Source: Fibrobacter sp. | Lineage (GTDB): Bacteria > Fibrobacterota > Fibrobacteria > Fibrobacterales > Fibrobacteraceae | Direction of reading: 5' to 3' | Length of the DNA stretch: 56,527 nt | Assembly: GCA_017530965.1 (NCBI GenBank) | Contig: JAFXLS010000028.1 | Span: forward strand, 1 to 56,527 | Part shown: positions 8,736 through 17,673 of the stretch, piece by piece | How positions within the stretch are numbered: the first letter of the stretch is position 1 | How the letters are laid out: every line of letters starts with the position of its first letter | Position numbers and translations under genes: made by a program | The notes under the pieces: model-generated | What the model was told of the DNA's origin: nothing | Databases searched by the model: none | The model's input: only the letters and a program-made list of their open reading frames with translations

Positions 8736-9764
8736 TTAATTAAACCTTCCGGCTCCAATACGACGCTTTCGCCCCCTTTCAGACACCAGAGCTTCGATCA
8801 AGAAAAGGAGTGCCGCGAGACCCAGGAATATTTGGTAACGATCCTGGTAATTTTCCATGCGATCCGAAGCCTGCTCCTTCTTTTCGAGGCTCGCAATTTC
8901 AGTGAGCACTTTTTGCAGCTGGAATTCACCGGGGCTCGCATAGAAATAAAGACCGCCGGTAACACTTGCGATTTCTTGCAGGGTTCCGTCTTCCAAACGG
9001 GTGGTCACGATATTTCCCTGCAAGTCCTTCTTGTAAGCGACTTCACCGTTTTTGGAGGGCACAGGAATAGGCACACCTTCGCGAGAGCCTATACCGATGG
9101 TGTAAATGCGTATTCCCATTTCGGCAGCTTCTTTGGCCGCATTCACGGCGGCAGCTTCAAGTTCTTCGCCATCACTCATGAGAATCATCACCGAATACTG
9201 CCCACCACTTCCTGAATTTTTGTAAAGGTCCATTCCCTTGCGGATAGCCTTTTCAAGGTTCGTGCCCGGCATGAGCCAACCCGGCGTCAATTCCTTCAGC
9301 ATCATCTGCACGGTACCGTAATCCAACGTAAGTGGCACCATCACCTGGGCTTCGCCAGAGAACGCCACAAGACCTACGCGGTCCCCCGAAAGCGATTCCA
9401 AGAACGCCGAAATTTCATGACGGCTACGAGTCAAGCGATTGGGCTTGATGTCTTCGGCAAGCATGGAAAGGGAAATGTCCTGCAGCAGCACCAAGTCAAG
9501 GCCGCGGCGTTCAATATGCTCCATTTTACGGCCCCACTGAGGGCGAGCAAGAGCCACGAACAGGAACGCAATCGCAAAAAGTAAAATCGTCACTTTCGCA
9601 AGCCTGCGCCACGGCGAAACAGAAGTCGAAAGTTTCGGCAACATGGAAAGCGAAACAAATCGGGCCGCCAACTTTTTGCGACGATGAAATGCACACACAA
9701 AAAGGAGCGCAAACAAGGGCAGCGTCAAAAGCCCCCACAAAAACATCGGTTCAGCAAATCGCAT
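8736..9764 (-). CDS. Bat-type VWA-domain membrane protein (second of pair)
   Basis: 342 residues. N-terminal membrane helix (PMFLWGLLTLPLFALLFVCA), a second helix (ILLFAIAFLFVALARPQWG), then a von Willebrand A domain with an intact MIDAS motif DISLS (about residue 95) and GDRVGLVAFSG. A C-terminal helix follows (FLGLAALLFLIEALV). This is the BatA/BatB architecture of Bacteroides-type aerotolerance operons, whose molecular role is still unclear. It starts 12 nt after the other VWA gene. No MoxR ATPase or DUF58 gene is present here, unlike typical bat operons. Confidence 0.88.
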   Translation of the reverse strand: MRFAEPMFLWGLLTLPLFALLFVCAFHRRKKLAARFVSLSMLPKLSTSVSPWRRLAKVTILLFAIAFLFVALARPQWGRKMEHIERRGLDLVLLQDISLSMLAEDIKPNRLTRSRHEISAFLESLSGDRVGLVAFSGEAQVMVPLTLDYGTVQMMLKELTPGWLMPGTNLEKAIRKGMDLYKNSGSGGQYSVMILMSDGEELEAAAVNAAKEAAEMGIRIYTIGIGSREGVPIPVPSKNGEVAYKKDLQGNIVTTRLEDGTLQEIASVTGGLYFYASPGEFQLQKVLTEIASLEKKEQASDRMENYQDRYQIFLGLAALLFLIEALVSERGRKRRIGAGRFN

Positions 9765-9776
9765 CTAAAGCCTCCA

Positions 9777-10880
9777 TTACGGGATGCGCACAAAGCGCGT
9801 ATTCGCAAGCAACAATTCAAGCAAAATCAACAAGGCGCCCACCAAGAGCCACGGGTAAAACTTTTCAGCATAGCGGGCATAGGCAACTGTTTCAATTTCG
9901 GTCTTTTCCAGCTCGTCAATTTCGGAATAAATCTTTTCCAATTCTTCCTTATTTTCGGCGCGATAGAAGCGACCTCCCGTCTTTTGAGCAACAGATTTCA
10001 ACACGCCTTCGTCAATACCTTCTTCGGGCGTAATGTCCCGTTCGCCCCAAGAAATGTCGCCGGTCCAGGGATTCTGCTGGAAGGCCAGAATCTTGCCGTT
10101 TCTTTTACCCACGCCCACCGTGTAGACTTTTACACCGAGGGATTGAGCCACATCGGCGGCACGCATCGGGGGCACCACACTGGCGTTATCGCGGCCATCA
10201 GTCAAAAGCACCACCACCTTGGACTTGGCTTCGGACTTCTGCAAACGAGCCAAGGCGTTCATAAGGCCATCACCGATTGCCGTAAGATGGCTCATTGATG
10301 AATCACGAGCAAGATCATCAGTGGCTCTTAAAATTTCAAGCAGAGAACCGTAATCTAGCGTCAGAGGGCACTGGGTCACCGAGCGGGAACCAAAGGCGGA
10401 AAGACCGATGCGGTCGCTATGACGTTTCTGAATAAAATCGGCTATCACCTGCTGGGCATAACTCAAGCGACTATACTTCCAATATTCTCCTGTTTTGTAC
10501 ATGCGTTCCGCATTCATCACACCCAGCTTGGCCTGTTCCATACGGGACAGCATATCCAAAGTGCCCATGGAAGCCGAAATGTCCAGCGCAAGCATAATGT
10601 CGACGCCATCCGTCGAGGTGTATTCCACTTCCATGGCATTCTGCGGACGGGCAAGTGCAACCACAAAGCAAACGAGGGCAGCCAAACGCAAAAGAGGCAC
10701 GATGTGGCGGAATTTGACGCGACGACTGGGAACGGCACGCTTTGCAATGGAAAGGGCTGGAAACTTGATGGTGCTCTTGCGGCGGTGTTCACGGTAAATG
10801 TACCAACTGACTAAAACAGGGACTAAAAGCAAAAGCCAGAAGGCTTCGGGATTCTGAAAATGTAGCGCACCAATATCCAT
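9777..10880 (-). CDS. Bat-type VWA-domain membrane protein (first of pair)
   Basis: 367 residues from the ATG at 10880 (MDIGALHF), supported by GGAG 6 nt upstream; an upstream in-frame TTG is less likely. N-terminal helix (FWLLLLVPVLVSWYIY), second helix (LRLAALVCFVVALARPQ), VWA domain with MIDAS DISAS at 100-104, then a C-terminal helix (YPWLLVGALLILLELLL). Compared with its neighbour it carries about 30 extra residues directly after the MIDAS motif (about 107-137, containing NAERMYKTGEYWKYSR). The ribosome-binding site can pair with an upstream CU-rich segment. Confidence 0.88.
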   Translation of the reverse strand: MDIGALHFQNPEAFWLLLLVPVLVSWYIYREHRRKSTIKFPALSIAKRAVPSRRVKFRHIVPLLRLAALVCFVVALARPQNAMEVEYTSTDGVDIMLALDISASMGTLDMLSRMEQAKLGVMNAERMYKTGEYWKYSRLSYAQQVIADFIQKRHSDRIGLSAFGSRSVTQCPLTLDYGSLLEILRATDDLARDSSMSHLTAIGDGLMNALARLQKSEAKSKVVVLLTDGRDNASVVPPMRAADVAQSLGVKVYTVGVGKRNGKILAFQQNPWTGDISWGERDITPEEGIDEGVLKSVAQKTGGRFYRAENKEELEKIYSEIDELEKTEIETVAYARYAEKFYPWLLVGALLILLELLLANTRFVRIP

Positions 10881-10884
10881 AAAA

Positions 10885-10923
10885 TCTCCGAAAAAACGCA
10901 AAAAATCTCTTTTTCACCGGAGA
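10885..10923 (-). promoter_or_regulatory. Possible RBS-masking hairpin upstream of the first VWA gene
   Basis: On the minus strand TCTCCG (10918-10923) is the exact complement of CGGAGA (10885-10890), which contains the Shine-Dalgarno of the gene starting at 10880. The loop is 27 nt. A TATATT (10923-10928) overlaps the 5' arm and may be the -10 box. Confidence 0.3.
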
Positions 10924-10948
10924 ATATACAAAAATGCAACGCAAAAAG

Positions 10949-12007
10949 CTAAAGCACGTCTTTCTGGGCGGTCACGTGAGGTAAAAACCGCTTCATGAGC
11001 GGGATAATGCCAAGGTACAGCAGCATAGTCACCACAAAAACAAAAGCCAAGGACACCGGACGCGGCCAATGCACATGGTAATCCCGCAAAATCTTGATGA
11101 TACTCCACTGCACCCACCCATGGGTTACTAAAATCATAATGGAATAGCGGCCAAAATAAGACACCAGAGGGATCTTTCCGATTGCTTTCGACAAGAACAG
11201 CACCGAAAGTGTCCCTAAAATGCCGCAGAGGTAAACACTCCATATCGGCAACCAATAACGGTTGCTCACATAGCTTACGGATTCTGGCGGAGCATTAAAG
11301 GTCAACAGGAACGACACACCAAGACACAACAGGGCAAGGGGTACATTCCAACGATCCCAGCGGTTCGGAGCAAGAATTGGGGTATAGCGATAGGCCACAT
11401 GCCCTGCACAAAAATACGGAATCGAAGCCATCGAAGACGCCCAGAACAGCGGAAGCTTAATATTGTAGCGCCCCAAGAAAAAACCTACCAGCCCAATCGC
11501 AACGGAAAGAACCACCAAGGCCTTTGTCGTATGCCGCGGGAACTTTTTAGCCGCCCACTTTTTTGTAATCAGGTACAATCCGTAAAACAACAAGTTCGTC
11601 CAAAACAGGCTCAGCAAAAACCACACCGGAATATTCGGGAAGGACTGTTTCCATACAAAAGAATACCATACGGCAGCACCGGGATTTGCACGCAAATGGA
11701 AATAGGACAATATAAAGGGCAACAAGCACGACAGGGTTACAAAGAAGAAACCGAAAGGTATTAGGAGCTTGTTGATTTTACGGCGACAGAAATCAAAGAA
11801 CCCCGCATATTCTTTAAAGAATAACCCCGACAAAAAGAAGTACAAGGGCATTCTAAATGCAGAAACCGTTTCTTTAAGAGGGTATGTTTCAAGTCCCCAA
11901 GTACTCACCACATGATGCCACACCACCAGCATAATACAAATGCCTTTCGCCAAGTCGACAAAAGCATAGCGCGGCTTTGCAACAGATGTAGACGTCACGG
12001 AATCCAT
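10949..12007 (-). CDS. Acyltransferase family 3 membrane protein
   Basis: 352 residues with about ten membrane helices. The start FVDLAKGICIMLVVWHHVV carries the conserved His of acyltransferase-3 (PF01757), followed by FRMPLYFFLSGLFFKE, the second family signature. Members O-acetylate sugars and surface polysaccharides; a fucose 4-O-acetylase-like enzyme is the nearest impression, but the acceptor cannot be told from sequence. It is 12 nt downstream of the alpha/beta hydrolase gene. A role in decorating the polysaccharide made by the upstream cluster is plausible inference only. Confidence 0.85.
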   Translation of the reverse strand: MDSVTSTSVAKPRYAFVDLAKGICIMLVVWHHVVSTWGLETYPLKETVSAFRMPLYFFLSGLFFKEYAGFFDFCRRKINKLLIPFGFFFVTLSCLLPFILSYFHLRANPGAAVWYSFVWKQSFPNIPVWFLLSLFWTNLLFYGLYLITKKWAAKKFPRHTTKALVVLSVAIGLVGFFLGRYNIKLPLFWASSMASIPYFCAGHVAYRYTPILAPNRWDRWNVPLALLCLGVSFLLTFNAPPESVSYVSNRYWLPIWSVYLCGILGTLSVLFLSKAIGKIPLVSYFGRYSIMILVTHGWVQWSIIKILRDYHVHWPRPVSLAFVFVVTMLLYLGIIPLMKRFLPHVTAQKDVL

Positions 12008-12019
12008 AAAGTACTGTTA

Positions 12020-12829
12020 TCACTTTTCTAAGAAATCAAAAATCCGTTTCTTGTAATCAGGCAATTCATCAAAGACAGCATGACCGCAATCTTCATACAT
12101 TTGGAATTCGCAAGGAACGCCAGTCGCCTTCAACTTTTCGGCAAGTTTCACGGAAGCCTCGGTCGTAGTTACAAGGTCCTTACCCGCCCCAAGCACCAGC
12201 ACCGGGCTCTTGATTTCGCCCAGGTTATCGTAAGTGTCCACGTAATCGCATGCATCTGCAAAAATGGCAAAGCGGTCCAATTCTTCGTCCGAAATTTCCT
12301 TATACAAGGCAAGCAAAGCCCTGCGATAACGGGCCGCAAACTTTTCGCTAAAGCAATCGTCAATAAAGGCATTTACAAGAGTCGTCGTTTCGCGGGCACG
12401 AGCGAGGCGGGCCCAGTTACGAATGGTCTTGAGCTGTTGCAGCTCGGCCCTCGAAGTCGAAGAACCGAGCACCAGTTTATTCACAACTTCAGGATGACGA
12501 ATCGCCATATACTGCGCAATCATGCCACCCTGGGACACACCATAGATATCGGCCTTTTCAATACCTAAAACCTTAAGGGCAGACACCTGGTCATCAGCCA
12601 TTTCAGGCAAGGAATAACCGGGCTTGGCGTCTTTTTTGCGATCAAAAAAGTAAAGGGTGTACTTTTCCTTAAAAATCTTGTACGGTCCATCTAACGAGGC
12701 CGCCGATTTCATGACACTCTTGATCGAAAGCCCCGGAATCACAATCAAAGGCTTGTCGCCGCAACCTATTTGGGCATAATCCATTTCAAAAGAGCCCATG
12801 CTCACCGTATGTACAAGATTTTCGCTCAT
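12020..12829 (-). CDS. Alpha/beta-hydrolase fold protein
   Basis: 269 residues from the ATG at 12829 (MSENLVHTV). The nucleophile elbow GVSQGG, the acid in LGAGKDLV and the His in DCGHAVFDE form a complete Ser-Asp-His triad. The HG-region equivalent is LIVIPGLS. The family covers esterases, lipases and related hydrolases, so the substrate is unknown. An in-frame TTG 30 nt upstream is possible, but a CTATATT element only 2-13 nt upstream of the ATG suggests a very short leader and favours 12829. It follows the manC terminator, so it begins a separate transcript with the acyltransferase. Confidence 0.85.
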   Translation of the reverse strand: MSENLVHTVSMGSFEMDYAQIGCGDKPLIVIPGLSIKSVMKSAASLDGPYKIFKEKYTLYFFDRKKDAKPGYSLPEMADDQVSALKVLGIEKADIYGVSQGGMIAQYMAIRHPEVVNKLVLGSSTSRAELQQLKTIRNWARLARARETTTLVNAFIDDCFSEKFAARYRRALLALYKEISDEELDRFAIFADACDYVDTYDNLGEIKSPVLVLGAGKDLVTTTEASVKLAEKLKATGVPCEFQMYEDCGHAVFDELPDYKKRIFDFLEK

Positions 12830-12830
12830 A

Positions 12831-12842
12831 CCAAAAATATAG
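12831..12842 (-). promoter_or_regulatory. Candidate -10 element (CTATATTTTTGG) of the alpha/beta hydrolase
   Basis: It matches the recurring CTATWTT element and abuts the start codon, implying a leaderless or near-leaderless mRNA. No convincing -35 was found. Confidence 0.35.
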
Positions 12843-12856
12843 TCATTAGTTATTGA

Positions 12857-12885
12857 CAAAAGAAATGCCGGAACAAGTCCGGCAT
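12857..12885 (-). terminator. Terminator after manC
   Basis: On the minus strand ATGCCGGA and TCCGGCAT pair around a 5-nt loop, followed by TTCTTTTG. It lies 31 nt past the manC stop and ends the polysaccharide operon. Confidence 0.75.
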
Positions 12886-12915
12886 ATCATTCTTTTTCAA
12901 TTCCGAAATTCGGAT

Positions 12916-14292
12916 TTAGTTTCTGTGGAAGTCATCCTCAACGCGGATGATATCGTCTTCGCCGGTGTATTCGCCCACCTGCACTTCAACGATGACCAGC
13001 GGCAGCTTGCCTTCGTTCTGCAGACGGTGAACTTCACCTACCGGGATATAAGTCGATTCGTTGGGACGCACGTAGAACACGTTCTTGCCCACAGTCACCG
13101 TAGCGGTACCGCTCACCACCACCCAGTGTTCCGAGCGGTGCAAATGTTTCTGCAGACTAAGACGCTTGCCCGGCTTCACCACGATACGCTTCATCTTGTA
13201 GCGTTCAGAGGATTCCAGCACGGAGTAGGTTCCCCACGGGCGGCTCACGGTCTGAGGCACGTTAATGAGGTCAGATCCGCGTTCCTTGAGTTCTTCCACC
13301 ACCTTCTTCACCTTCTGGCTACTGGAGAGCGGAGCAACGAGCAATGCGTCCGGAGTATCGACGATGAGCATCTTGTCAAGGTCAATGGTTGCAATAGCAC
13401 GCTGGCTACCCATCACCAAGGAATTCTTGGAGCCCACGGCAATGTGGCGCGGGTTCACGTTGTTGCCGTTCTCATCGTGGGGGTATTCGCCATAAAGACT
13501 GTCGAAACTACCGAGGTCGCTCCAACCGATATCGCTGGGCACCACCTTCACCTTCTTGGACTTTTCCATAACGGCGTAGTCAATAGAGTTCGACGGAATA
13601 GCCATCATGTCATCGCGGTCAATGCGGATGGGTTCACCCTCTTCGATAGACGCATTGGAAAGTGCCTTCTGGGCGGTCGCAAGCATTTCCGGAGAGTACT
13701 TGCCGAGTTCGGCAAGGAATGTCTTCGCCTTGAAGCAGAAGATTCCACTGTTCCAGTAGAAGTTACCGGAAAGCAGATACTTTTCAGCAGTAGCGCGATC
13801 CGGCTTTTCCACAAAGCGCTTTACGTTTTCGCCATCGGCTTCGATATAGCCGTAGCCCGTTTCGGGGCTGGTCGGGGTAATGCCAAAAGTCACCAAGTTG
13901 CCAGCTTCGGCAAGTTCCTGGGCGCGGAGGAGCACCTTCTTGTATTCGTCTTTCTTGCGAATCACGTGGTCCGAAGGAGACACGAGAACCACCGTTTCCG
14001 GGTTCATGGTAAGGCAAGCAAGAGCTATGGCAGGGGCGGTGTTACGGCCCACGGGTTCCAGCAGGAACTTGCTACCCGTCATGCCCTCCGTTTCCAGCTG
14101 ATCCTTGGCCAAAAAGAACTGGTCGGCATTGCTAACGATAAACTGAGACTCGCAAACAGCGGAGTTTGTCACCACCGTCTTGCGGAACAGAGACTGACCG
14201 TCAAAAAGCGGGGCAAACTGCTTGGGCATCAAGGAACGGCTCACGGGCCAAAGGCGCGTGCCCGAACCGCCACAAAGAATCAGGTTAATCAT
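12916..14292 (-). CDS. manC: Mannose-1-phosphate guanylyltransferase / mannose-6-phosphate isomerase
   Basis: 458 residues, the usual length of the bifunctional type II enzyme. The N-terminal nucleotidyltransferase has the signature GGSGTRLWP (8-16) and PKQF, with FVEKPD near 150. The C-terminal cupin has GKRLSLQKH, RSEHWVVVSGTA and TYIPVGEVHRLQNEG. It makes GDP-mannose from mannose-1-phosphate and, by its isomerase half, mannose-6-phosphate from fructose-6-phosphate. It is the last gene of the polysaccharide operon, 11 nt after Wza, supplying activated mannose for surface glycans. Confidence 0.95.
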   Translation of the reverse strand: MINLILCGGSGTRLWPVSRSLMPKQFAPLFDGQSLFRKTVVTNSAVCESQFIVSNADQFFLAKDQLETEGMTGSKFLLEPVGRNTAPAIALACLTMNPETVVLVSPSDHVIRKKDEYKKVLLRAQELAEAGNLVTFGITPTSPETGYGYIEADGENVKRFVEKPDRATAEKYLLSGNFYWNSGIFCFKAKTFLAELGKYSPEMLATAQKALSNASIEEGEPIRIDRDDMMAIPSNSIDYAVMEKSKKVKVVPSDIGWSDLGSFDSLYGEYPHDENGNNVNPRHIAVGSKNSLVMGSQRAIATIDLDKMLIVDTPDALLVAPLSSSQKVKKVVEELKERGSDLINVPQTVSRPWGTYSVLESSERYKMKRIVVKPGKRLSLQKHLHRSEHWVVVSGTATVTVGKNVFYVRPNESTYIPVGEVHRLQNEGKLPLVIVEVQVGEYTGEDDIIRVEDDFHRN

Positions 14293-14303
14293 ATCGTCCT
14301 ACC

Positions 14304-15437
14304 CTATTTCCAGCCATCATTATGGACACGTTGAACATTGTAAATAATGTCCGTAGTCGTCTTAGTAGCATTCACAGACGGCGTAATCAAGTTAAGCAGA
14401 CGGTTCCATGTAGCAAGTTCGGAAGCGTCAACGTAAACAATATCACGAGAGCTCAATTGGAAGCGATCAGCCATGGCAAGAGCCATTGCATTTTTCGAGT
14501 TCAATTGGTACACATCAATCTGTTTTTCAGACGTATTGCGAATAACATAAATTCCACGGGCCGTGGCGCTCAATGCCTGCAAACCACCAGCCGTAGCCAA
14601 GGCTTCGGCCAAGGTCAAGTTGCCGTTGTAAATGTTGACAATTCCCGGTCTTCCAACTTCACCCATGACGTATGCCTTCTGGTCTTTCTGGGTTTCAGTC
14701 AATGCCGGCACAAAAATCTGATCATTCGGTTTAATCACGATACGTTCAAGGGCCAAATTCGCCTTGAATGCATTGAGATAGTTAATGTTATAGACCTTGT
14801 CGCCACGGCGAAGCTGCAACTGCGACGGATCAGCTTCTTTAGTGAAGCCTCCCACACCGGCAATAGCATCCGGGAGCGTCATCGGATTTTCGTCGAACGC
14901 AACATAACCCGGCTTCGTGACAGCACCAGACACGGACATCTTGCGACTATGGTAACCCGTAACACGGACATCCACCTGCGGATCATTCAAAATTTTATCC
15001 GACAGGCGCTTGGTAATTTCGGCACGGAGTTCCTGGGCGGTAAGGCCTGCCGCCTGAAGTTCACCGGCATAGGGGTAGAAAAGCTTACCATCGGTAGTCA
15101 CCTTCTGACCAGCCGGCTGGTACTGACCCATCGGAGAAGTCAGTTCCGGGTGTTCCCACACCACCACCTGAACCATATCCAGAGGTCCAATGCGGTATTC
15201 CGGTTCAGGCAGGGAATCAATCATCAACTCATTCAAATTCTCCGAATTGCCGGAGTTACCATCGGCGCCAGCCGCAGCATTACCAAAATCACCAGCACCA
15301 ATGTCATGGATATGTACCATCATGCCATTGTATTCAGCGGAGTCTCCCGGTAAAGCCATTTGCATCTGCGGTCCAAGAGCGCATCCGCTCAACATGGCGG
15401 CAGCAATAAGGCCAATGCCCAAACTCAATTTCTTCAT
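14304..15437 (-). CDS. wza: Polysaccharide export outer membrane lipoprotein (Wza-like)
   Basis: 377 residues with a lipoprotein signal (MLSGC, Cys at 19). The poly-export domain begins at about residue 80 (YRIGPLDMVQVVVWEHPELT) and continues through KVTTDGKLFYPYAGELQAAG and the VSGAVTKPGYVAF segment. A second SLBB domain, AYVMGEVGRPGIVNIYNGNLTLAE, is followed by a C-terminal segment. Wza octamers form the outer-membrane channel for capsule or exopolysaccharide. It lies between a Wzb-like phosphatase and manC. No Wzc/Wzz-type tyrosine kinase or polymerase is seen in the window. Confidence 0.93.
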   Translation of the reverse strand: MKKLSLGIGLIAAAMLSGCALGPQMQMALPGDSAEYNGMMVHIHDIGAGDFGNAAAGADGNSGNSENLNELMIDSLPEPEYRIGPLDMVQVVVWEHPELTSPMGQYQPAGQKVTTDGKLFYPYAGELQAAGLTAQELRAEITKRLSDKILNDPQVDVRVTGYHSRKMSVSGAVTKPGYVAFDENPMTLPDAIAGVGGFTKEADPSQLQLRRGDKVYNINYLNAFKANLALERIVIKPNDQIFVPALTETQKDQKAYVMGEVGRPGIVNIYNGNLTLAEALATAGGLQALSATARGIYVIRNTSEKQIDVYQLNSKNAMALAMADRFQLSSRDIVYVDASELATWNRLLNLITPSVNATKTTTDIIYNVQRVHNDGWK

Positions 15438-15458
15438 AAATCAACCCTTTTTGCCAGC

Positions 15459-15905
15459 TTACGCCTGGCCTTCGCTTTGTTTGATTTTTTCAACCCAGTA
15501 CGGGGTCAGTTTAGAGATAAAATTCCACGCAAGAACGAATGCGTTTTCAGGACGACGGTACGGGTCCGGAACATCCACTCGTTGCGGTTCGCCATAACGG
15601 AAAACCTTGCCTTCAAGCCACGGGTAACGGTGCAGCAAATCCATCTTGTGACCGTTTTCCATCACCAAGATGAGGTCTGCCCACTTCAAAATGTCCAGAT
15701 TTATCTGTCGAGCACGATGTGCACTCATATCGACACCGTGTTCAAGAGCAATTTTTTGACTTAATTCATGCGCCGGATGGTCCACCAGGGCACCAAGGCC
15801 AGCACTCATTACATCGAAGCCCTCGCCGAGCTCCTTCTTCAAAAGATACTCACCCGTAGGGCTACGACAAATGTTACCAGTACAAACAACTAAAATATGC
15901 TTCAT
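15459..15905 (-). CDS. Low-molecular-weight protein-tyrosine phosphatase (Wzb-like)
   Basis: 148 residues from the ATG at 15905 (MKHILVV). The P-loop CTGNICRS gives C8-x5-R14-S15, and the general-acid Asp lies in VDVPDPYRRP, a complete LMW-PTP active site. In capsule systems the Wzb phosphatase dephosphorylates the Wzc tyrosine kinase; the gene order phosphatase-Wza supports that role. A cognate kinase is not in the window. A TTG two codons upstream is an unlikely alternative start. Confidence 0.92.
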   Translation of the reverse strand: MKHILVVCTGNICRSPTGEYLLKKELGEGFDVMSAGLGALVDHPAHELSQKIALEHGVDMSAHRARQINLDILKWADLILVMENGHKMDLLHRYPWLEGKVFRYGEPQRVDVPDPYRRPENAFVLAWNFISKLTPYWVEKIKQSEGQA

Positions 15906-15927
15906 TGACAATTAAAATAGAAAAATC

Positions 15928-16491
15928 TTACAATTCAAATGCAAACCCCAAATCCTTAAGGGCAGGGTTCTTTGTATCCTTTTCAGAAAGTAGCGGTTCA
16001 AAGCCGTTACCCACCGGCCACTTGATGCCGATTTCGGGGTCATTCCACATAAGGCCACCTTCGTCCTTGGGGTCGTAAAGGCGGGTGCACTTGTATACAA
16101 ATGTTGCCGTTTCGCTGAGCACCACGAAACCGTGGGCAAAACCTTCGGGAATGTAGAACTGCTTCTTGTTTTCGGCAGAAAGGGTCACCCCTTCCCACTT
16201 GCCGAACGTGGGGCTACCCTTACGCAGGTCCACCGCCACATCAAAAACTTCACCTTCAATGACGCGAACGAGCTTGCCCTGCGGGTTCTTCTTCTGGAAA
16301 TGCAGCCCACGGAGCACGCCCTTTTTGCTCTTGGATTCGTTGTCCTGCACAAAGACCATGTCGAGGCCAGCAGCGTCGAATTCAGCCTTGTTGTAGGTTT
16401 CCATAAAGTAGCCGCGATGGTCGCCAAAGACCGTCGGCTCGACGATGGTCACGCCCTCGATGGACGTCTTTATAAAATTAAACTTTCCCAT
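15928..16491 (-). CDS. rfbC: dTDP-4-dehydrorhamnose 3,5-epimerase
   Basis: 187 residues, normal length for RmlC. Family motifs present: DHRGYFMETYN, the catalytic His in VLRGLHFQ, GEVFDVAVDLRKGSPTFGKW, and FYIPEGFAHGFVVLSE. It converts dTDP-4-keto-6-deoxyglucose to dTDP-4-keto-L-rhamnose in the cytosol. Its ATG overlaps the rfbB stop by 1 nt (TAATG), so translation is coupled. rfbA and rfbD are not in this window. Confidence 0.96.
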   Translation of the reverse strand: MGKFNFIKTSIEGVTIVEPTVFGDHRGYFMETYNKAEFDAAGLDMVFVQDNESKSKKGVLRGLHFQKKNPQGKLVRVIEGEVFDVAVDLRKGSPTFGKWEGVTLSAENKKQFYIPEGFAHGFVVLSETATFVYKCTRLYDPKDEGGLMWNDPEIGIKWPVGNGFEPLLSEKDTKNPALKDLGFAFEL

Positions 16492-17627
16492 TATCTATTC
16501 CCGTACATTTTTTCGTAATACTTTTCGTAGTCACCACTGGTGATGTTGTCCAGCCATTCCTGGTTGTCCAGGTACCAGCGCACCGTCTTTTCAATGCCTT
16601 CTTCGAACTGGAGGCTCGGTTCCCAGCCTAATTCTTTCTGAAGCTTGGTGGAGTCAATCGCGTAGCGGGCATCGTGGCCCAGGCGGTCCGTCACGTAGGT
16701 GATGAGATTCAGGTCTTCACCTTCGGCGCGACCGAGGAGTTTGTCGACGGTCTTGATCACGACCTTGATGATGTCAATGTTCTTCCATTCGTTGAAGCCG
16801 CCGATATTGTAGGTTTCGGCAATTTTGCCGTTATGGAAAATCACGTCGATAGCGCGGGCATGGTCTTCGACAAAGAGCCAGTCGCGAACGTTTTCACCTT
16901 TGCCATAAACCGGAAGCGGCTTCTTGTGGCGAATGTTGTTGATGAACAGGGGAATCAACTTTTCGGGGAACTGGTACGGACCGTAGTTGTTGGAGCAGTT
17001 CGTGACAATCGTCGGCATGCCGTAAGTGTCGTGGAAGGCGCGAACAAAGTGGTCGGAGCCCGCCTTGCTAGCGGAATACGGAGAATGCGGCGTGTACTTC
17101 GTTGTCTCGTAGAAGAAGTCATCGCCGTAAGCCAGGTGATGTTCGCTGGAGCTTGCCGTCGTGGTGAACGGAGGCGTAATGCCTTCCGGGTGATTCATCT
17201 TGAGGGCACCGTAGACTTCGTCGGTCGAAATGTGGTAGAAACGCTTGCCTTCGTACTTTTCAGGGAGGCTTTCCCAGTAAAGTTTGGCAGCCTGCAACAG
17301 AGCCAAAGTGCCCATCACGTTCGTCTTCGCGAAGGTGAACGGGTCCTTGATGGAACGGTCCACGTGGCTTTCGGCGGCCAAGTGAATGATGCCATCCACT
17401 TTTTCATCTTGCATGAGCTTGTAGAAAGCGTCAAAGTCGCAAATATCCATCTTCACGAACTTGTAGTTCGGCTTGTCTTCGATATCCTTGAGGTTCGCAA
17501 GGTTTCCCGCATAAGTCAACTTATCCAAGTTGATAATCTTATATTCAGGATACTTGTTCACAAACAGGCGCACCACGTGGCTTCCGATAAAGCCTGCGCC
17601 GCCAGTAATAACGATGGATCTTTTCAT
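16491..17627 (-). CDS. rfbB: dTDP-glucose 4,6-dehydratase
   Basis: 378 residues. Rossmann motif GGAGFIGSH near the N-terminus, catalytic STDEVYGAL (Asp-Glu pair) and the YSASKAGSDH Tyr-x3-Lys motif, with NNYGPYQFPEKLIP. This extended short-chain dehydrogenase makes dTDP-4-keto-6-deoxyglucose, which the overlapping rfbC product epimerises. GGAG precedes the ATG. A CTATATTAGCCC element 17-28 nt upstream may be its own promoter, although the 46-nt gap to the ABC gene would also allow read-through. Confidence 0.97.
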   Translation of the reverse strand: MKRSIVITGGAGFIGSHVVRLFVNKYPEYKIINLDKLTYAGNLANLKDIEDKPNYKFVKMDICDFDAFYKLMQDEKVDGIIHLAAESHVDRSIKDPFTFAKTNVMGTLALLQAAKLYWESLPEKYEGKRFYHISTDEVYGALKMNHPEGITPPFTTTASSSEHHLAYGDDFFYETTKYTPHSPYSASKAGSDHFVRAFHDTYGMPTIVTNCSNNYGPYQFPEKLIPLFINNIRHKKPLPVYGKGENVRDWLFVEDHARAIDVIFHNGKIAETYNIGGFNEWKNIDIIKVVIKTVDKLLGRAEGEDLNLITYVTDRLGHDARYAIDSTKLQKELGWEPSLQFEEGIEKTVRWYLDNQEWLDNITSGDYEKYYEKMYGNR

Positions 17628-17643
17628 ATTTTTCTCCGATTAC

Positions 17644-17655
17644 GGGCTAATATAG
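17644..17655 (-). promoter_or_regulatory. Candidate -10 element (CTATATTAGCCC) of rfbB
   Basis: Nearly the same string as the element upstream of dedA (26075-26084). It leaves a short leader carrying GGAG before the ATG at 17627. No clear -35 box was found. Confidence 0.4.
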
Positions 17656-17673
17656 CAATTAATCTTTTTTCCT

